A stretch of 64,000 bases of DNA from positions 62,001 through 126,000 of the forward strand of contig CACDSY010000003.1 in the NCBI GenBank assembly GCA_902555585.1. Reading direction: 5' to 3'. The notes below the pieces were generated by a model, which was given only the letters and a program-made list of their open reading frames with translations, made no database searches and was not told where the DNA came from. This DNA comes from an uncultured Pelagibacteraceae bacterium (GTDB lineage Bacteria > Pseudomonadota > Alphaproteobacteria > Pelagibacterales > Pelagibacteraceae). Below are positions 17,133-27,370 of this stretch, piece by piece. Positions within the stretch are counted from its first letter, which is position 1. The number at the start of each line of letters is the position of its first letter. The position numbers and the translations under genes are program-made.

Positions 17133-20100
17133 ATGACCAAATATAGAATTAATAAAACAAGATTTGTTGATCAAACAAAAACTGTTTCATTTACTTTTGA
17201 CGGTAAAAAATATCATGGTTTTGAGGGTGATACTTTAGCCTCAGCACTTCTTTCAAATGGCATTCATTTAGTTGGCAGAAGTTTTAAGTATCATCGTCCA
17301 AGAGGTATAATGTCATGTGGTTCTGAAGAGCCAAACGCAATATGCCAAATAAATGATAATACTGATTTAACAGAGCCTAATGTAAGAGCTACAGAAATAG
17401 AACTTTATGAAGGATTGAAAGCATCTAGTCAAAATTGTTGGCCAAGTCTTAACTTTGATATAGGTGGAATTAATAACTTAATATCACCATTTATACCAGC
17501 AGGTTTTTATTATAAGACTTTTATGTGGCCTAAAAGTTTTTGGAAAAAAATTTATGAACCATTAATAAGATTGTCTGCAGGCCTTGGCAAATCACCCACA
17601 CAACCAGATCCAGACATTTATGACCATAAACATGAACATTGTGATGTAGTAGTTATTGGAGGTGGGATTTCAGGTATTATATCTGCCAAAATAGCAGCAA
17701 AAAATAATTTAAAGACAATATTAATCGAAGATAAAAATATACTTGGTGGATCCACAATTTATCAAAATAATAAAAATTTTATAATAGATAATCAAAAATC
17801 AAATGAATGGTTAATGAATGAAATATCAGAATTAGAAAAATTAGATAATTTAATAATAAAAACTAGAACAAGTTTAGCAGCTTTTCATAGTTATAACTAC
17901 CTTTTGGCCAAAGAAAATATATCAGATCATTTACCATTAGATAAAAAAAATGGCAGTATAAGACAGAGATTGTGGAAAATAAGAGCAGATAAAGTAATTG
18001 TTGCTGCAGGTGCAATAGAAAGACCTCTTGTATTCAACAACAATGATAGACCAGGAATTATACTTGCTAACTCTGTCAAAAAATATTTAGATTTTTATGG
18101 TGTATCCACTGGATTAAATAATATTATTTTTACTAATAACGATAGTGCTTATGAAACTGCAGTGTCGTTATTTGATAAAGGAATATCAGTAAAAATTGTT
18201 GATATTAGAAAAAGATCTTCATCAAACATTGTTAAAAATGCTGAAGACCTAGGAATTAAAATATATTGGAACTCTACAGTGGTTAATACTTTTGGCTACA
18301 AAAAGATAAAATCAATAGAAATTATGAATTTATCAGAAGATGGATCGAATGTTACTGGAAATAAACATAAAATTCAGTGTGATTGTTTATCAATAAGTGG
18401 AGGTTGGACACCTATGGTACATATGCATACACAATCAGGAGGAAAATTAGATTTTAGAGAAATAGATCAAGTATTTGTTCCAAGTGAAAAAAGTGGAAAT
18501 CATATAAATGTTGGATCATGTAACGGTGATTTTGAACTAGAAGAAATTGTTAAAAATACAAATAATAAAGTTAAAAAATTTCTAAACATTAATGAAGGCA
18601 GTTTTGATAAAATTTCAGTTATATGCTCAAAAGAGTCAGAGAAGAAAAACATATGGCTGTTACCAAATACTATTTCAGAGAGTAAGACTAAATCTTTTAT
18701 AGATTTTCAAAATGACTCGACTGCGAAAGATATAAAGTTAGCACTTAGAGAAGGTTTTAAATCGATAGAGCATGTAAAGAGATATACAACAACTGGAATG
18801 GCTACAGATCAAGGTAAATTATCGAATATGCATGCCTTGGGGATTATTGCTGACACAGCTGGAGTAAAAATGGGTACTTTAGGTACAACTACTTTTAGAC
18901 CACCATTTACACCATTAACTTTTGGAGCAATTGTAGGAAGAAGTGTTGGAAAATTTTTTGATATTGTTAGAAAAACCTCAATTCATAAATGGCACGTTCA
19001 AAATAATGCAAAATTTGAAAATGTTGGGCAATGGAAAAGACCATGGTACTACCCTATTAATAATGAAAATCTTCATGAAGCAGTTCAAAGAGAAAGTAAA
19101 GCTGCAAGAGATAGTGCTGGAATTTTGGATGCCTCTACATTAGGAAAAATAGATATACAGGGATCTGATGCTTCTGAATTTTTAAACAGAGTTTATACAA
19201 ATGCTTGGTCGAAATTAGGAATTGGGAAATGCAGATATGGTTTAATGTTAAATGAAGATGGTATGGTTTATGATGATGGTGTAACCACAAGATTGGGTGA
19301 AAATCATTATTTAATGACCACAACTACTGGTGGCGCAGCAAATGTACTTTTTAAACTTGAAGACTATTTACAAACAGAATGGCCAGAATTAGATGTTTAC
19401 TTAACCTCTGTTACTGATCACTATTCTACAGCAAGTATTTGTGGTCCAAATTCAAAAAAAATATTGAAAAAATTATTTCCTAATAAAGATTTTAGTGATG
19501 AAGCGTTTCCTCATATGTCTTACCAAGATGCAATAATTGACAAAACTGAATGTAGAATAATGAGAATAAGTTTCACAGGAGAGCTTAGTTATGAAATTAA
19601 TGTAGAGTCAAAATATGGTAAATCATTATGGGAAAACTGCATTGCCGCTGGAGAAGAATACAAAATTACTCCTTATGGAACAGAAACAATGCATTTATTA
19701 AGAGCTGAAAAGGGATTTATTATTGTCGGACAGGATACAGATGGAACTATGACACCTATTGATCTTCAGATGGATTGGATAGTTAGTAAAAAAAAATATG
19801 ACTTTATAGGTAAAAGATCACTTTATAGAAGTGATACAATAAGAGAAGACAGAAAACAGCTTGTTGGATTGCTTACGGATGACCCCAATGAAATATTAGA
19901 AGAAGGTGCTCAGATAGTCTCTGAATTAGATAAGAAACCAGTTGAAATGATTGGACATGTAACATCAAGCTATTTTAGCCCTAATTTAAATAAATCAATT
20001 GCACTAGCAGTTGTTAAAGGTGGAAAAAAAATGAATGGTCAAAAACTTTTTGTACCTATGGAAAATAAAAATATCAATGTAACAGTTTCAGATTTTATTT

Positions 20101-20135
20101 TTTTAGATAAAGAAAACAAGAGGATCAATGCTTAA
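17133..20135 (+). CDS. soxA: Sarcosine oxidase, alpha subunit
   Basis: The 1000-residue alpha subunit binds NAD and tetrahydrofolate; the enzyme passes the sarcosine methyl group on as 5,10-methylene-THF. An N-terminal ferredoxin-like domain (about 15-100) contains FEGDTLASALLSNG and HRPRGIMSCGSEEPNA. The nucleotide fold VVVIGGGISGIISAKIA starts near 172. A C-terminal GcvT-like folate-binding domain covers about 610-1000 (DASTLGKIDIQGSDA, RISFTGELSYEIN, RKQLVGLL). It overlaps soxG by 8 bases. The BDAG order is the standard one. Confidence 0.95.
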   Translation: MTKYRINKTRFVDQTKTVSFTFDGKKYHGFEGDTLASALLSNGIHLVGRSFKYHRPRGIMSCGSEEPNAICQINDNTDLTEPNVRATEIELYEGLKASSQNCWPSLNFDIGGINNLISPFIPAGFYYKTFMWPKSFWKKIYEPLIRLSAGLGKSPTQPDPDIYDHKHEHCDVVVIGGGISGIISAKIAAKNNLKTILIEDKNILGGSTIYQNNKNFIIDNQKSNEWLMNEISELEKLDNLIIKTRTSLAAFHSYNYLLAKENISDHLPLDKKNGSIRQRLWKIRADKVIVAAGAIERPLVFNNNDRPGIILANSVKKYLDFYGVSTGLNNIIFTNNDSAYETAVSLFDKGISVKIVDIRKRSSSNIVKNAEDLGIKIYWNSTVVNTFGYKKIKSIEIMNLSEDGSNVTGNKHKIQCDCLSISGGWTPMVHMHTQSGGKLDFREIDQVFVPSEKSGNHINVGSCNGDFELEEIVKNTNNKVKKFLNINEGSFDKISVICSKESEKKNIWLLPNTISESKTKSFIDFQNDSTAKDIKLALREGFKSIEHVKRYTTTGMATDQGKLSNMHALGIIADTAGVKMGTLGTTTFRPPFTPLTFGAIVGRSVGKFFDIVRKTSIHKWHVQNNAKFENVGQWKRPWYYPINNENLHEAVQRESKAARDSAGILDASTLGKIDIQGSDASEFLNRVYTNAWSKLGIGKCRYGLMLNEDGMVYDDGVTTRLGENHYLMTTTTGGAANVLFKLEDYLQTEWPELDVYLTSVTDHYSTASICGPNSKKILKKLFPNKDFSDEAFPHMSYQDAIIDKTECRIMRISFTGELSYEINVESKYGKSLWENCIAAGEEYKITPYGTETMHLLRAEKGFIIVGQDTDGTMTPIDLQMDWIVSKKKYDFIGKRSLYRSDTIREDRKQLVGLLTDDPNEILEEGAQIVSELDKKPVEMIGHVTSSYFSPNLNKSIALAVVKGGKKMNGQKLFVPMENKNINVTVSDFIFLDKENKRINA

Positions 20136-20673
20136 TTTAGAATATCCTAACTTTGAAAAAAAAACATTAGATGAACTAGAATTAAAGTTATATGAACCAA
20201 TTAAAAAAATAAATATTCGAGGAAAAAAAAAGGAATTTTTTACAAAAGTGGGAAGGATTTTATCAATCATCTTACCAATTGAATCAAATACTGGTTCCTC
20301 AAATCAACAATTTAATGCTCTATGGTTAAGTCCAGATGAATGGTTAGTATATTTTAATGAAGATAATAATAATGTTTATAATGATCTTTATAACGAAATT
20401 TCTAAATTAAATTTTGGCTCAATAGTTGATGTTTCTAATCAATGGATATGTATTAATATAAAGGGTAAAAAGACTTTTAATCTACTTTCATCGGGATCTC
20501 CTTTTAACTTCAATAATTTTAAAAATACTAAAAATTCTGTAACACAAACATTGCTCAATCATACAGATGTAATTATTCATCATACTGAAATAAACGAAAT
20601 AAATCTTTTTGTGAGAAGATCATTCTCAGAAGATTTATGGTTGTGGATTAAGGATAGCGCTAGGTTTATCTAA
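20128..20673 (+). CDS. soxG: Sarcosine oxidase, gamma subunit
   Basis: The 181-residue gamma subunit is a small GcvT-like fold protein that packs against the alpha subunit. It is the least conserved subunit. ALWLSPDEWLVYF, VDVSNQWICINIKGKKTFNLLSSG (as two adjoining stretches) and FVRRSFSEDLWLWI resemble the family. Identification is strengthened by its place after soxA with an 8-base overlap. Its last 39 bases overlap the 3' end of the convergent MATE gene, so both strands are coding there. Confidence 0.88.
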   Translation: MLNLEYPNFEKKTLDELELKLYEPIKKINIRGKKKEFFTKVGRILSIILPIESNTGSSNQQFNALWLSPDEWLVYFNEDNNNVYNDLYNEISKLNFGSIVDVSNQWICINIKGKKTFNLLSSGSPFNFNNFKNTKNSVTQTLLNHTDVIIHHTEINEINLFVRRSFSEDLWLWIKDSARFI

Positions 20674-21996
20674 TTTTTTTTTTATATAATAACTCACATA
20701 ACTAAATAATAGTATCGAAAGTGACCATTGAAAAATAAACCACAACCAGAAAAAACTATCAAAATCTGCAGATAGATATTTGGCTAAGTAAAAAACACAT
20801 ATAGGAACAAGAACATTTCGTAACATATTATTTATCATTGCATAATTAGATTTTTTTAAACCCATAAAAAAACCGTTTGATAAAAAGAAAATTGGATATG
20901 CAGGTAAAATAAATGCTGCAATTTTTAGGTATCTACTTCCATATTCTAAAACAGTTTCATCATTAGAGAAAAGTCTTGGTATTATATCTGCTGTGAAATA
21001 AACAAATATTCCAGAGAAAAACATTAATAAAAAGCCATATTTGACAGATATAAAATAAGTCTCTTTCACTCTATCGAAATGATTTGCACCATAATTTTGA
21101 GCTATAATTGATATAATTGCAGTATTTATTCCTAATATAGGAAGTAAAACAACTTGCTCAATTCTCGTAGCTGCACCATAACCAGCTACAGCCAATTCAC
21201 TAGTTTGACCAACATAAGTAAATATAAATGTAGCAGCAACTGCATATCCACATATAGCAATTGATATTGGCATTGATTGAAAAAATATATTTTTTAAAAA
21301 TGTTAATTTAATTTTAAAAAATTCCTTGGTAATTTTTTTCACCCTTTGATTTTGCAAGACCTTATATAAAATTATCGCAAAAGCTATAAATTGAGCTATA
21401 ATTGTTGATAGACCTATACCCATCATACCCAAAGCAGGTATGAATAGAAAACCAAATATTAGTATAGGATTTAAAATTATATTTAGTAGAAAACTTAAAA
21501 CTAAAACATTTCTGTATGTTTTTGTATCTCCTTCTGCATGTAATAAAGAGTTAAGTGATACAACAAGGAAAAAAAGAAATGATCCATAAAACATAATATT
21601 TGTATATTGAAGTCCTAAATTTGTAATTTCTTCAGTTGAACCCATTATATTAAAAACTTTTTCAGCAAAATATAAACCTATGCATGTAATAAAAACTGAT
21701 ATGATGAGTCCATAGATAATAATGTGGGTAAAATAATAAGAGACATTTTTTTCATTTTTTTCTCCAATACTATTACCTATCAAGGAAGTTCCCGCAACTG
21801 TTACACCAATTGAAGTTGCTACAATAATAAAATATATTGGAAATGATTTACTTAGCGCAGAAAGTGCCTCAGGTGAGATTAGTCCTGAATAAAAAGTATC
21901 AACAATATTGTATAAGGTTTGAAAAAGTGTACCAACACTTGCTGGTATTGCAAGTTTTCTAACAAGTAAAGGTATATTCTCTTTAAGCAAATCCAT
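20635..21996 (-). CDS. MATE-family multidrug/metabolite efflux transporter
   Basis: The 453-residue protein is an integral inner-membrane transporter with about 12 hydrophobic segments. The N-terminal ENIPLLVRKLAIPASVGTLFQTLYNIVDTFYSG is typical of the MATE family, which exports drugs or metabolites in exchange for Na+ or H+. The two halves each have the VDTFYSG / AATRIEQ-type segments. The substrate cannot be told from sequence. It converges with soxG (39-base overlap) and follows trhO by 16 bases on the same strand. Confidence 0.9.
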   Translation of the reverse strand: MDLLKENIPLLVRKLAIPASVGTLFQTLYNIVDTFYSGLISPEALSALSKSFPIYFIIVATSIGVTVAGTSLIGNSIGEKNEKNVSYYFTHIIIYGLIISVFITCIGLYFAEKVFNIMGSTEEITNLGLQYTNIMFYGSFLFFLVVSLNSLLHAEGDTKTYRNVLVLSFLLNIILNPILIFGFLFIPALGMMGIGLSTIIAQFIAFAIILYKVLQNQRVKKITKEFFKIKLTFLKNIFFQSMPISIAICGYAVAATFIFTYVGQTSELAVAGYGAATRIEQVVLLPILGINTAIISIIAQNYGANHFDRVKETYFISVKYGFLLMFFSGIFVYFTADIIPRLFSNDETVLEYGSRYLKIAAFILPAYPIFFLSNGFFMGLKKSNYAMINNMLRNVLVPICVFYLAKYLSADFDSFFWLWFIFQWSLSILLFSYVSYYIKKKLDKPSAILNPQP

Positions 21997-22012
21997 AAAA
22001 ATTATAATTTAA

Positions 22013-22915
22013 TTAATATTCTTTTTTAAAGATATGTCTCTTGCCAGTTTTTTTTGCAAGTATTATTTGCTTTTGTCTCATTGCAAATCTTGATTTTTGA
22101 TCATCTGTTAAATAATCGTGACATTTTGGACAATGAATGCCTTCTAAATATTTAGAAGATTTTTTTTCTTTGATAGAAAGAGGTTTTCTGCAACCACTAC
22201 AAATTGAATAACTGCCCTGCTTCAAACCATGTTTTATTGAAACTCTATTATCAAAAACAAAACATTCACCGTTCCATTGACTTTTTTTTTTATCAATATT
22301 ATTCAGATAATTAATAATTCCACCTTTTAAAACATATACATTTTTAAATCCTTTTTTTTTCAAATAAATATTAGCTTTTTCACATCTGATGCCACCTGTA
22401 CAAAACATTGCTATATTTTCACTTTTTTTAAATTTACTTAAATATTTAGGAAATTGACGAAAGTTTTCTATATTTGGATTTAAAGATTTTTTAAAAGTAC
22501 CCACATCATACTCAAAAGATTTCCGTGCATCTATCAAAACTGTATCCTTTTTTTTAATTATTTTATTCCATTGCCTTGGATTGAGGTTGTTCCTGGGATA
22601 GTTGTAGTTTCTAACTTTAAAACCCATTGGAACAACTTCCTTTTTAATTTTTACTTTAGGTTTATGAAATGGATTAAATTTACTATTTGAATTATTTTCT
22701 GAATTAAATTTTTTTATGTATAATATTTTTTTTAAAAGTTTATTGAATTTTAAAAGATTATCTTTTTTAGCTGAAATAGTTCCATTAACACCCTCAGATG
22801 AAATTATTATTGTTCCACCAATTTCATAGTCTTTAAGATTGTTCTCTAACCTATTTTTTAATTTTTTTAAATTACTAAGTTTTTTAAATTTATAAAAACC
22901 AAAAATATTAAACAT
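22013..22915 (-). CDS. trhO: tRNA uridine(34) hydroxylase, rhodanese family (TrhO/YceA)
   Basis: The 300-residue protein matches TrhO, which hydroxylates uridine 34 of tRNA on the way to 5-oxyacetyl-type wobble modifications. An N-terminal domain has SSEGVNGTIS. A rhodanese domain (about 110-215) has the active-site loop MFCTGGIRCEKA. The Cys-rich tail has CSGCRKPLS and HCPKCHDYLTDDQKSRF. Length is typical. Stop and start share a base with the upstream O-methyltransferase gene, so the two are co-transcribed. Confidence 0.9.
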   Translation of the reverse strand: MFNIFGFYKFKKLSNLKKLKNRLENNLKDYEIGGTIIISSEGVNGTISAKKDNLLKFNKLLKKILYIKKFNSENNSNSKFNPFHKPKVKIKKEVVPMGFKVRNYNYPRNNLNPRQWNKIIKKKDTVLIDARKSFEYDVGTFKKSLNPNIENFRQFPKYLSKFKKSENIAMFCTGGIRCEKANIYLKKKGFKNVYVLKGGIINYLNNIDKKKSQWNGECFVFDNRVSIKHGLKQGSYSICSGCRKPLSIKEKKSSKYLEGIHCPKCHDYLTDDQKSRFAMRQKQIILAKKTGKRHIFKKEY

Positions 22916-23565
22916 TATAAAACTCTACAAACATTCATTCCATCTCCTAATGGGATAATTATTTGTTCGACCCTTTCATCACGTGAAATATGCTCGTTTA
23001 ATTCCCTTATATTTAATGTATATTTATCCATTTTATCTTCATCTGCGACTTCACCATGCCATAAAACATTATCAATGATGATCAAACCACCTTTATTTAT
23101 CATATTAAATGATTTTTCATAATATTCTTTATAGTTGAGCTTATCAGCATCAATAAAAACCATATCATATTTTTGATTTATTAATTCATCTAAACTATCT
23201 AGCGCAGGTTTTATAATCGTTTGAATTTTTTTATCTTGTTTAGCTTTCTTAAAAAAACTTATTGCAATCTTACTTGTATCTTTGTCTTTATCAAGTGCTG
23301 TAAGTTTTCCATCATCAGGAAGTGCAAGAGCAATAGAAAGTGCACTTAAGCCAGTAAAAGTTCCAATCTCAAGCACATTTTTTATGTTAGATATTTTTAT
23401 TATTAAATGGAGGAAATGACATTGGGATATTGCTACTTGCATTCTCTTTTCATTTCCAAGAGTATTATTATAATCTATGATTTCTTTTTGAACTGGGCTT
23501 AGTTTAAAACTAAAATTATCAATATATTTTTCAATTTTTTCAGAAATCTCAATGTTCTTACCCAT
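22915..23565 (-). CDS. Class I SAM-dependent O-methyltransferase
   Basis: The 216-residue protein resembles the caffeoyl-CoA/catechol O-methyltransferase group. Motif I VLEIGTFTGLSALSIALAL binds SAM, DKDKDTSKIAISFF and VFIDADKLNYKEYYE follow, with D and N at the metal site (IIIDNVLWHGEVAD), and it ends LPLGDGMNVCRVL. The substrate is not predictable. Its neighbour is the tRNA-modifying trhO with a one-base overlap; that might hint at an RNA-related role, but this is inference. Confidence 0.85.
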   Translation of the reverse strand: MGKNIEISEKIEKYIDNFSFKLSPVQKEIIDYNNTLGNEKRMQVAISQCHFLHLIIKISNIKNVLEIGTFTGLSALSIALALPDDGKLTALDKDKDTSKIAISFFKKAKQDKKIQTIIKPALDSLDELINQKYDMVFIDADKLNYKEYYEKSFNMINKGGLIIIDNVLWHGEVADEDKMDKYTLNIRELNEHISRDERVEQIIIPLGDGMNVCRVL

Positions 23566-23602
23566 ATTTTTAATTATATAATGACTATAGGTTTTGTTAA
23601 AA

Positions 23603-25078
23603 TTAAAGTTTCTTCTTTAATATTTCATTAATTAATTTAGGGTTGGCTTTTCCACCAGAAGCTTTCATTGCTTGACCCACAAAAAAACCAAATAGCTTTT
23701 CTTTTCCTTGTTTATATTCAATGGCTTTTTCTCTGTTATCATTGATTATTTTATCAATTAATGTCTCTAGAGCTTTTGGATCACTTTGTTGCTTCAACCC
23801 TTTTTCCTCAACAATTATTTGAGGATCTATGTCACCATCCAGCATTAATTCAAATATTGTCTTAGCAATTTTACCAGAAATAGTTCCGTTTTTAATTAAA
23901 TTAATCAATTTTGCTAAATTTTTTGCACTTATTGGACTTTGAGCAATTTCAATATTTTTATTATTTAACACAGCAAATAATTCTCCTGTAATCCAATTTA
24001 CAGCTAGTTTCATATCGCGGTTTTTACCCATTTTAGCAACAACTTCTTCGAAATATTTAGCTGTATCAATATCAGAGACCAGTATAGTTGCTTCATAAGG
24101 AGAAATTTTAAACTCATCAATAAACCTTTTCTTTTTTTCATCAGGTAATTCAGGGATTTCAGATTTCAGTTGATCAATAAATTTATCCGTAATTTCTAGT
24201 GGAAGTAAATCTGGATCTGGAAAGTATCTATAATCATGAGCATCTTCTTTTGACCTCATTGACCTTGTTTCATTTTTTTTTGTATCAAATAGTCTTGTTT
24301 CTTGATCTATTTCCTCACCTTTTTCTATTAAATCAACCTGTCTATTTGCTTCATAAATAATTGCCATTTGCATAAACTTTATAGAATTAACATTTTTTAT
24401 TTCACATCTTGTTCCTAAATCTGTTGAGCCTTTTATTCTTACAGACACATTAACATCAGCTCTCAATGATCCTTCTTGCATGTTCCCATCGCAAGTTCCT
24501 AAATATCTCATAATAGATCTAAGTTTTTTTATATAAGCATTCACTTCATCTGGTGATCTTAGATCAGGCTTACTAACAATCTCCATTAAAGCTACACCCG
24601 ATCTATTTAGATCAACTAGCGTGTTACTTGGATCAACATCATGAATACTTTTTCCTGCATCCTGCTCTAAATGTAATCTTTCTATTCCAACTTGTTTTTG
24701 ACCTTTAGGCATATCCAAAGTAACATTGCCCTCACCCACAATTGGGTATTTATATTGTGAAATTTGATACCCCTGAGGTAAATCAGCATAAAAATAATTC
24801 TTTCTATCAAAAACCGACTTATTATTGATCTTAGCTTTTAAACCAATACCAGTTTTAATAGCCTGTTTAACACAATATTCATTAATTACTGGAAGCATTC
24901 CTGGAAATGCTGCATCAACTAAACTTACTTGTGTGTTAGGTTCAGCACCAAATTTTGTAGAAGAGGATGAAAAAAGTTTTGAATTTGAAGTTACTTGAGC
25001 ATGAACCTCAAGTCCTATAACAACTTCATAGATATTATCATTTCTTTCTATTAGATATTCTGAATTATTTTTAGACAT
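23603..25078 (-). CDS. gatB: Aspartyl/glutamyl-tRNA amidotransferase subunit B
   Basis: GatB phosphorylates and amidates misacylated Glu-tRNA(Gln) or Asp-tRNA(Asn). Motifs are [61 protein letters not shown] and [12 protein letters not shown], with a C-terminal YqeY-like helical domain ([15 protein letters not shown]). The start was set at MSKNNSEYL (25078), which makes a TAATG junction with gatA; the ATG at 25093 would add five residues (MVDGI). 491 residues is normal. Confidence 0.95.
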   Translation of the reverse strand: MSKNNSEYLIERNDNIYEVVIGLEVHAQVTSNSKLFSSSSTKFGAEPNTQVSLVDAAFPGMLPVINEYCVKQAIKTGIGLKAKINNKSVFDRKNYFYADLPQGYQISQYKYPIVGEGNVTLDMPKGQKQVGIERLHLEQDAGKSIHDVDPSNTLVDLNRSGVALMEIVSKPDLRSPDEVNAYIKKLRSIMRYLGTCDGNMQEGSLRADVNVSVRIKGSTDLGTRCEIKNVNSIKFMQMAIIYEANRQVDLIEKGEEIDQETRLFDTKKNETRSMRSKEDAHDYRYFPDPDLLPLEITDKFIDQLKSEIPELPDEKKKRFIDEFKISPYEATILVSDIDTAKYFEEVVAKMGKNRDMKLAVNWITGELFAVLNNKNIEIAQSPISAKNLAKLINLIKNGTISGKIAKTIFELMLDGDIDPQIIVEEKGLKQQSDPKALETLIDKIINDNREKAIEYKQGKEKLFGFFVGQAMKASGGKANPKLINEILKKKL

Positions 25079-26535
25079 TATTCCATCCACCAATCAATTA
25101 TATTATTTTTATAATTGATTTTTTCCTCCATTGAATAAGCAATATTTAAAACTGTTTGTTCATCAAACGGTTTACCTATTATTTGTAAACCTAATGGATA
25201 ATTATTTTTATCTGTACCTGCTGGTATTGAAATTCCAGGCAAACCTGCAAGGTTTACTGGAACAGTAAATATATCATTTAAATACATTGAAACTGGATCA
25301 TTAGATTTTTCTCCAATTTTAAATGCAGAACTAGGTGTTGAAGGTGTCAAAATAGCATCAACTTTATTATAGGCTTGATCAAAATCTTGTTTAATTAATT
25401 GTCTAACCTTTTGAGCTTTAAGATAGTAAGCATCATAATATCCAGACGATAAAACATAGGTGCCTATCATTATCCTTCTCTTTACTTCTTCACCAAAACC
25501 ATCAGATCTAGTTTTTTCATACATATCAATTAAAGTTTCTCCAGAAGATCTTAGACCATATTTAACACCATCATATCTTGCTAAATTAGATGATGCTTCA
25601 GCTGGTGCTACAATATAATAAGTAGGTAAAGCATAACTTGTATGAGGTAAGGAGATATCAATTATTTCAGCACCACAATCTTTTGCATATTCAATACCTT
25701 TTTTCCAAAGATTCTCAATTTCGTCTGGCATCCCATCAACTCTGTATTCTTTTGGGATTCCAATTTTTATACCTTTGATATTTCTAGTTAGTTCTGATGA
25801 ATAATTATTTCTTTTAAAATCTATTGAAGTTGAATCTTTTTTATCAAATGATGAGATCACTTCTAAAAGAATAGAGCAATCTTTGACATCTTTACTCATC
25901 GGACCTGCTTGATCTAGAGATGATGCAAAGGCAACAATTCCATATCTTGAACAGCTTCCATAAGTAGGTTTTAGACCAACTGTTCCAGTAAAGGAGGCTG
26001 GCTGCCTAATAGATCCACCTGTATCAGTTCCTATTGTTACAGGTGTTAAATTAGCTGCTAAAGCCGATGAGGAACCACCTGATGATCCACCTGGAACTAA
26101 ATCTTTTGCAATTGGGTTTTGAACATTACCAAAAAAACTTGTTTCATTAGATGAGCCCATTGCAAATTCGTCACAATTAAGTTTGCCGAGCAAAATACCA
26201 CCTTCGTTCCATATATTTTGTGTTACAGTAGATTCATAGCTGGGAACAAAATTATTTAAGATATTGCTGCCTGCTGTTGTTCTTACCTCATTTGTACAAA
26301 ATAGATCTTTTACAGCAATTGGAATGCCTGGAAGTTTTAAATCAAAATTTGGTTTGTTATCAAACTCTTTTGAAAGTTGAAGACAATTTTCAAAATTTTC
26401 AGTTACATAAGCATTTAGTTTTTTTGACTTTTCAGATCTATCAACAAAAGATTTTGCAGCTTCATTTGATGATATTTTCTTTTCTTTTATATTTTTAATT
26501 AATTCAAAAAGGCTTAAAGATGTTATTTCTGTCAT
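25078..26535 (-). CDS. gatA: Aspartyl/glutamyl-tRNA amidotransferase subunit A
   Basis: GatA releases ammonia from glutamine for transamidation by GatB. The 485-residue amidase-signature protein shows the Ser-cisSer-Lys catalytic set: K76 (IPIAVKDLF), the [10 protein letters not shown] loop beginning at 149, and S175 ([12 protein letters not shown]). Spacing matches characterised GatA proteins. It is joined to gatC and gatB by one-base TAATG overlaps, giving a translationally coupled gatCAB operon. Confidence 0.96.
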   Translation of the reverse strand: MTEITSLSLFELIKNIKEKKISSNEAAKSFVDRSEKSKKLNAYVTENFENCLQLSKEFDNKPNFDLKLPGIPIAVKDLFCTNEVRTTAGSNILNNFVPSYESTVTQNIWNEGGILLGKLNCDEFAMGSSNETSFFGNVQNPIAKDLVPGGSSGGSSSALAANLTPVTIGTDTGGSIRQPASFTGTVGLKPTYGSCSRYGIVAFASSLDQAGPMSKDVKDCSILLEVISSFDKKDSTSIDFKRNNYSSELTRNIKGIKIGIPKEYRVDGMPDEIENLWKKGIEYAKDCGAEIIDISLPHTSYALPTYYIVAPAEASSNLARYDGVKYGLRSSGETLIDMYEKTRSDGFGEEVKRRIMIGTYVLSSGYYDAYYLKAQKVRQLIKQDFDQAYNKVDAILTPSTPSSAFKIGEKSNDPVSMYLNDIFTVPVNLAGLPGISIPAGTDKNNYPLGLQIIGKPFDEQTVLNIAYSMEEKINYKNNIIDWWME

Positions 26536-26822
26536 TACTCAACTACTTTCGGAACAACAAAAAAATCATCATTTTTTTCAGGAGAATTTTTAAGAATTTT
26601 TTCTCTTATATTATCGCTAGTTATTTTATCTTCTCTGAATCTTAAAGTGGTTTCAGCTATAGAGGTTAATGGTTCAATATTCTCAGTTTTCAGCTCGTTT
26701 AATTTTTCAATAAATTCAAATATAGAATTCATATCATCTGCCAATTTTTCAGCTTTTTTCTCTTCAAGTGAGATCCTTGCTAATTTTGATATGTGTTTTA
26801 CAGTTTTAAGATCTATTGTCAT
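26535..26822 (-). CDS. gatC: Aspartyl/glutamyl-tRNA amidotransferase subunit C
   Basis: GatC is the small subunit that wraps around GatA and GatB. The chosen start [19 protein letters not shown] (26822) gives 95 residues, the family length. The frame extends 10 residues further to an ATG at 26852 without homology-like sequence. The conserved [22 protein letters not shown] segment and the terminal VPKVVE are visible. It is the first gene of gatCAB and is divergent from ruvX across 50 bases. Confidence 0.93.
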   Translation of the reverse strand: MTIDLKTVKHISKLARISLEEKKAEKLADDMNSIFEFIEKLNELKTENIEPLTSIAETTLRFREDKITSDNIREKILKNSPEKNDDFFVVPKVVE

Positions 26823-26872
26823 ATGGTAAAAAATAATGTCGCAAACTACCACTTAAGTTAAAAATATACAAT

Positions 26873-27328
26873 ATGATCACAATTAATGAATTCAAAAAAA
26901 AATTATCAAATGGTTCAAGATTATTGGGTATAGATTTGGGCACAAAAAGGATTGGGATTGCAATAAGTGATTTTAATCAAAAAATTGCCACTCCCCTTCA
27001 AACCTTAGATAATTCTAAACAAGGTAAATTAATTGATGAACTAGAGAGTATTATTGCAGAATATGACATCGGGGGAATTATTATAGGCAATCCAATAAAT
27101 ATGGATGGCACTTACGGAAAATCTTCACAATCAGCAAAAGATATAGCAATCAATATTTCGAATAAAATTGATATTCCTGTGTCTCTGTGGGATGAAAGAT
27201 TATCTACTGTTGGTGCTTTCAATTTATCAAGTGAATTAGATATAAATGTGAGTAAAAGAGAGAAAGATATTGATAAGTTTGCGGCAACTTTTATTTTACA
27301 AGGTGCTTTAGATTTTATTCAAAATTAA
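26873..27328 (+). CDS. ruvX: Putative pre-16S rRNA nuclease / Holliday junction resolvase-like protein (YqgF/RuvX)
   Basis: The 151-residue RNase H-fold protein has LLGIDLGTKRIGIAISD (first catalytic aspartate), GGIIIGNPINMDGTYGKSSQ, LWDERLST and the C-terminal KREKDIDKFAATFILQGAL. YqgF processes the 5' end of pre-16S rRNA in E. coli; older annotation calls it a resolvase. It is the first gene of the plus-strand run to the RidA-family gene and starts 50 bases from gatC. Confidence 0.92.
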   Translation: MITINEFKKKLSNGSRLLGIDLGTKRIGIAISDFNQKIATPLQTLDNSKQGKLIDELESIIAEYDIGGIIIGNPINMDGTYGKSSQSAKDIAINISNKIDIPVSLWDERLSTVGAFNLSSELDINVSKREKDIDKFAATFILQGALDFIQN

Positions 27329-27331
27329 TGG

Positions 27332-27360
27332 TTGCATAGTTAATACTATATAGCTATAGA
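27332..27360 (+). promoter_or_regulatory. Candidate promoter of pyrB
   Basis: TTGCAT (27332-27337) and TATAGA (27355-27360) are 17 bases apart, in the 42-base gap between ruvX and pyrB. A start site about seven bases on would leave a leader of only a few bases before the ATG at 27371, and no Shine-Dalgarno-like sequence is visible. AT-rich context lowers confidence. Confidence 0.35.
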
Positions 27361-27370
27361 GTTAATTTTA

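Noticed and set aside
15449-22000. sox-MATE segment as a mobile island inserted at tRNA-Ser
   Set aside because: No integrase, no repeat of the tRNA 3' end was seen, and the segment lies on the 5' side of the tRNA, opposite to the usual attachment side.
4911-26843. The motif TGTCGCA upstream of both hemB (4911-4917) and ruvX (26837-26843)
   Set aside because: Spacing to the start codons differs (14 and 29 bases) and the same heptamer occurs inside the slt coding region, so it may be chance.
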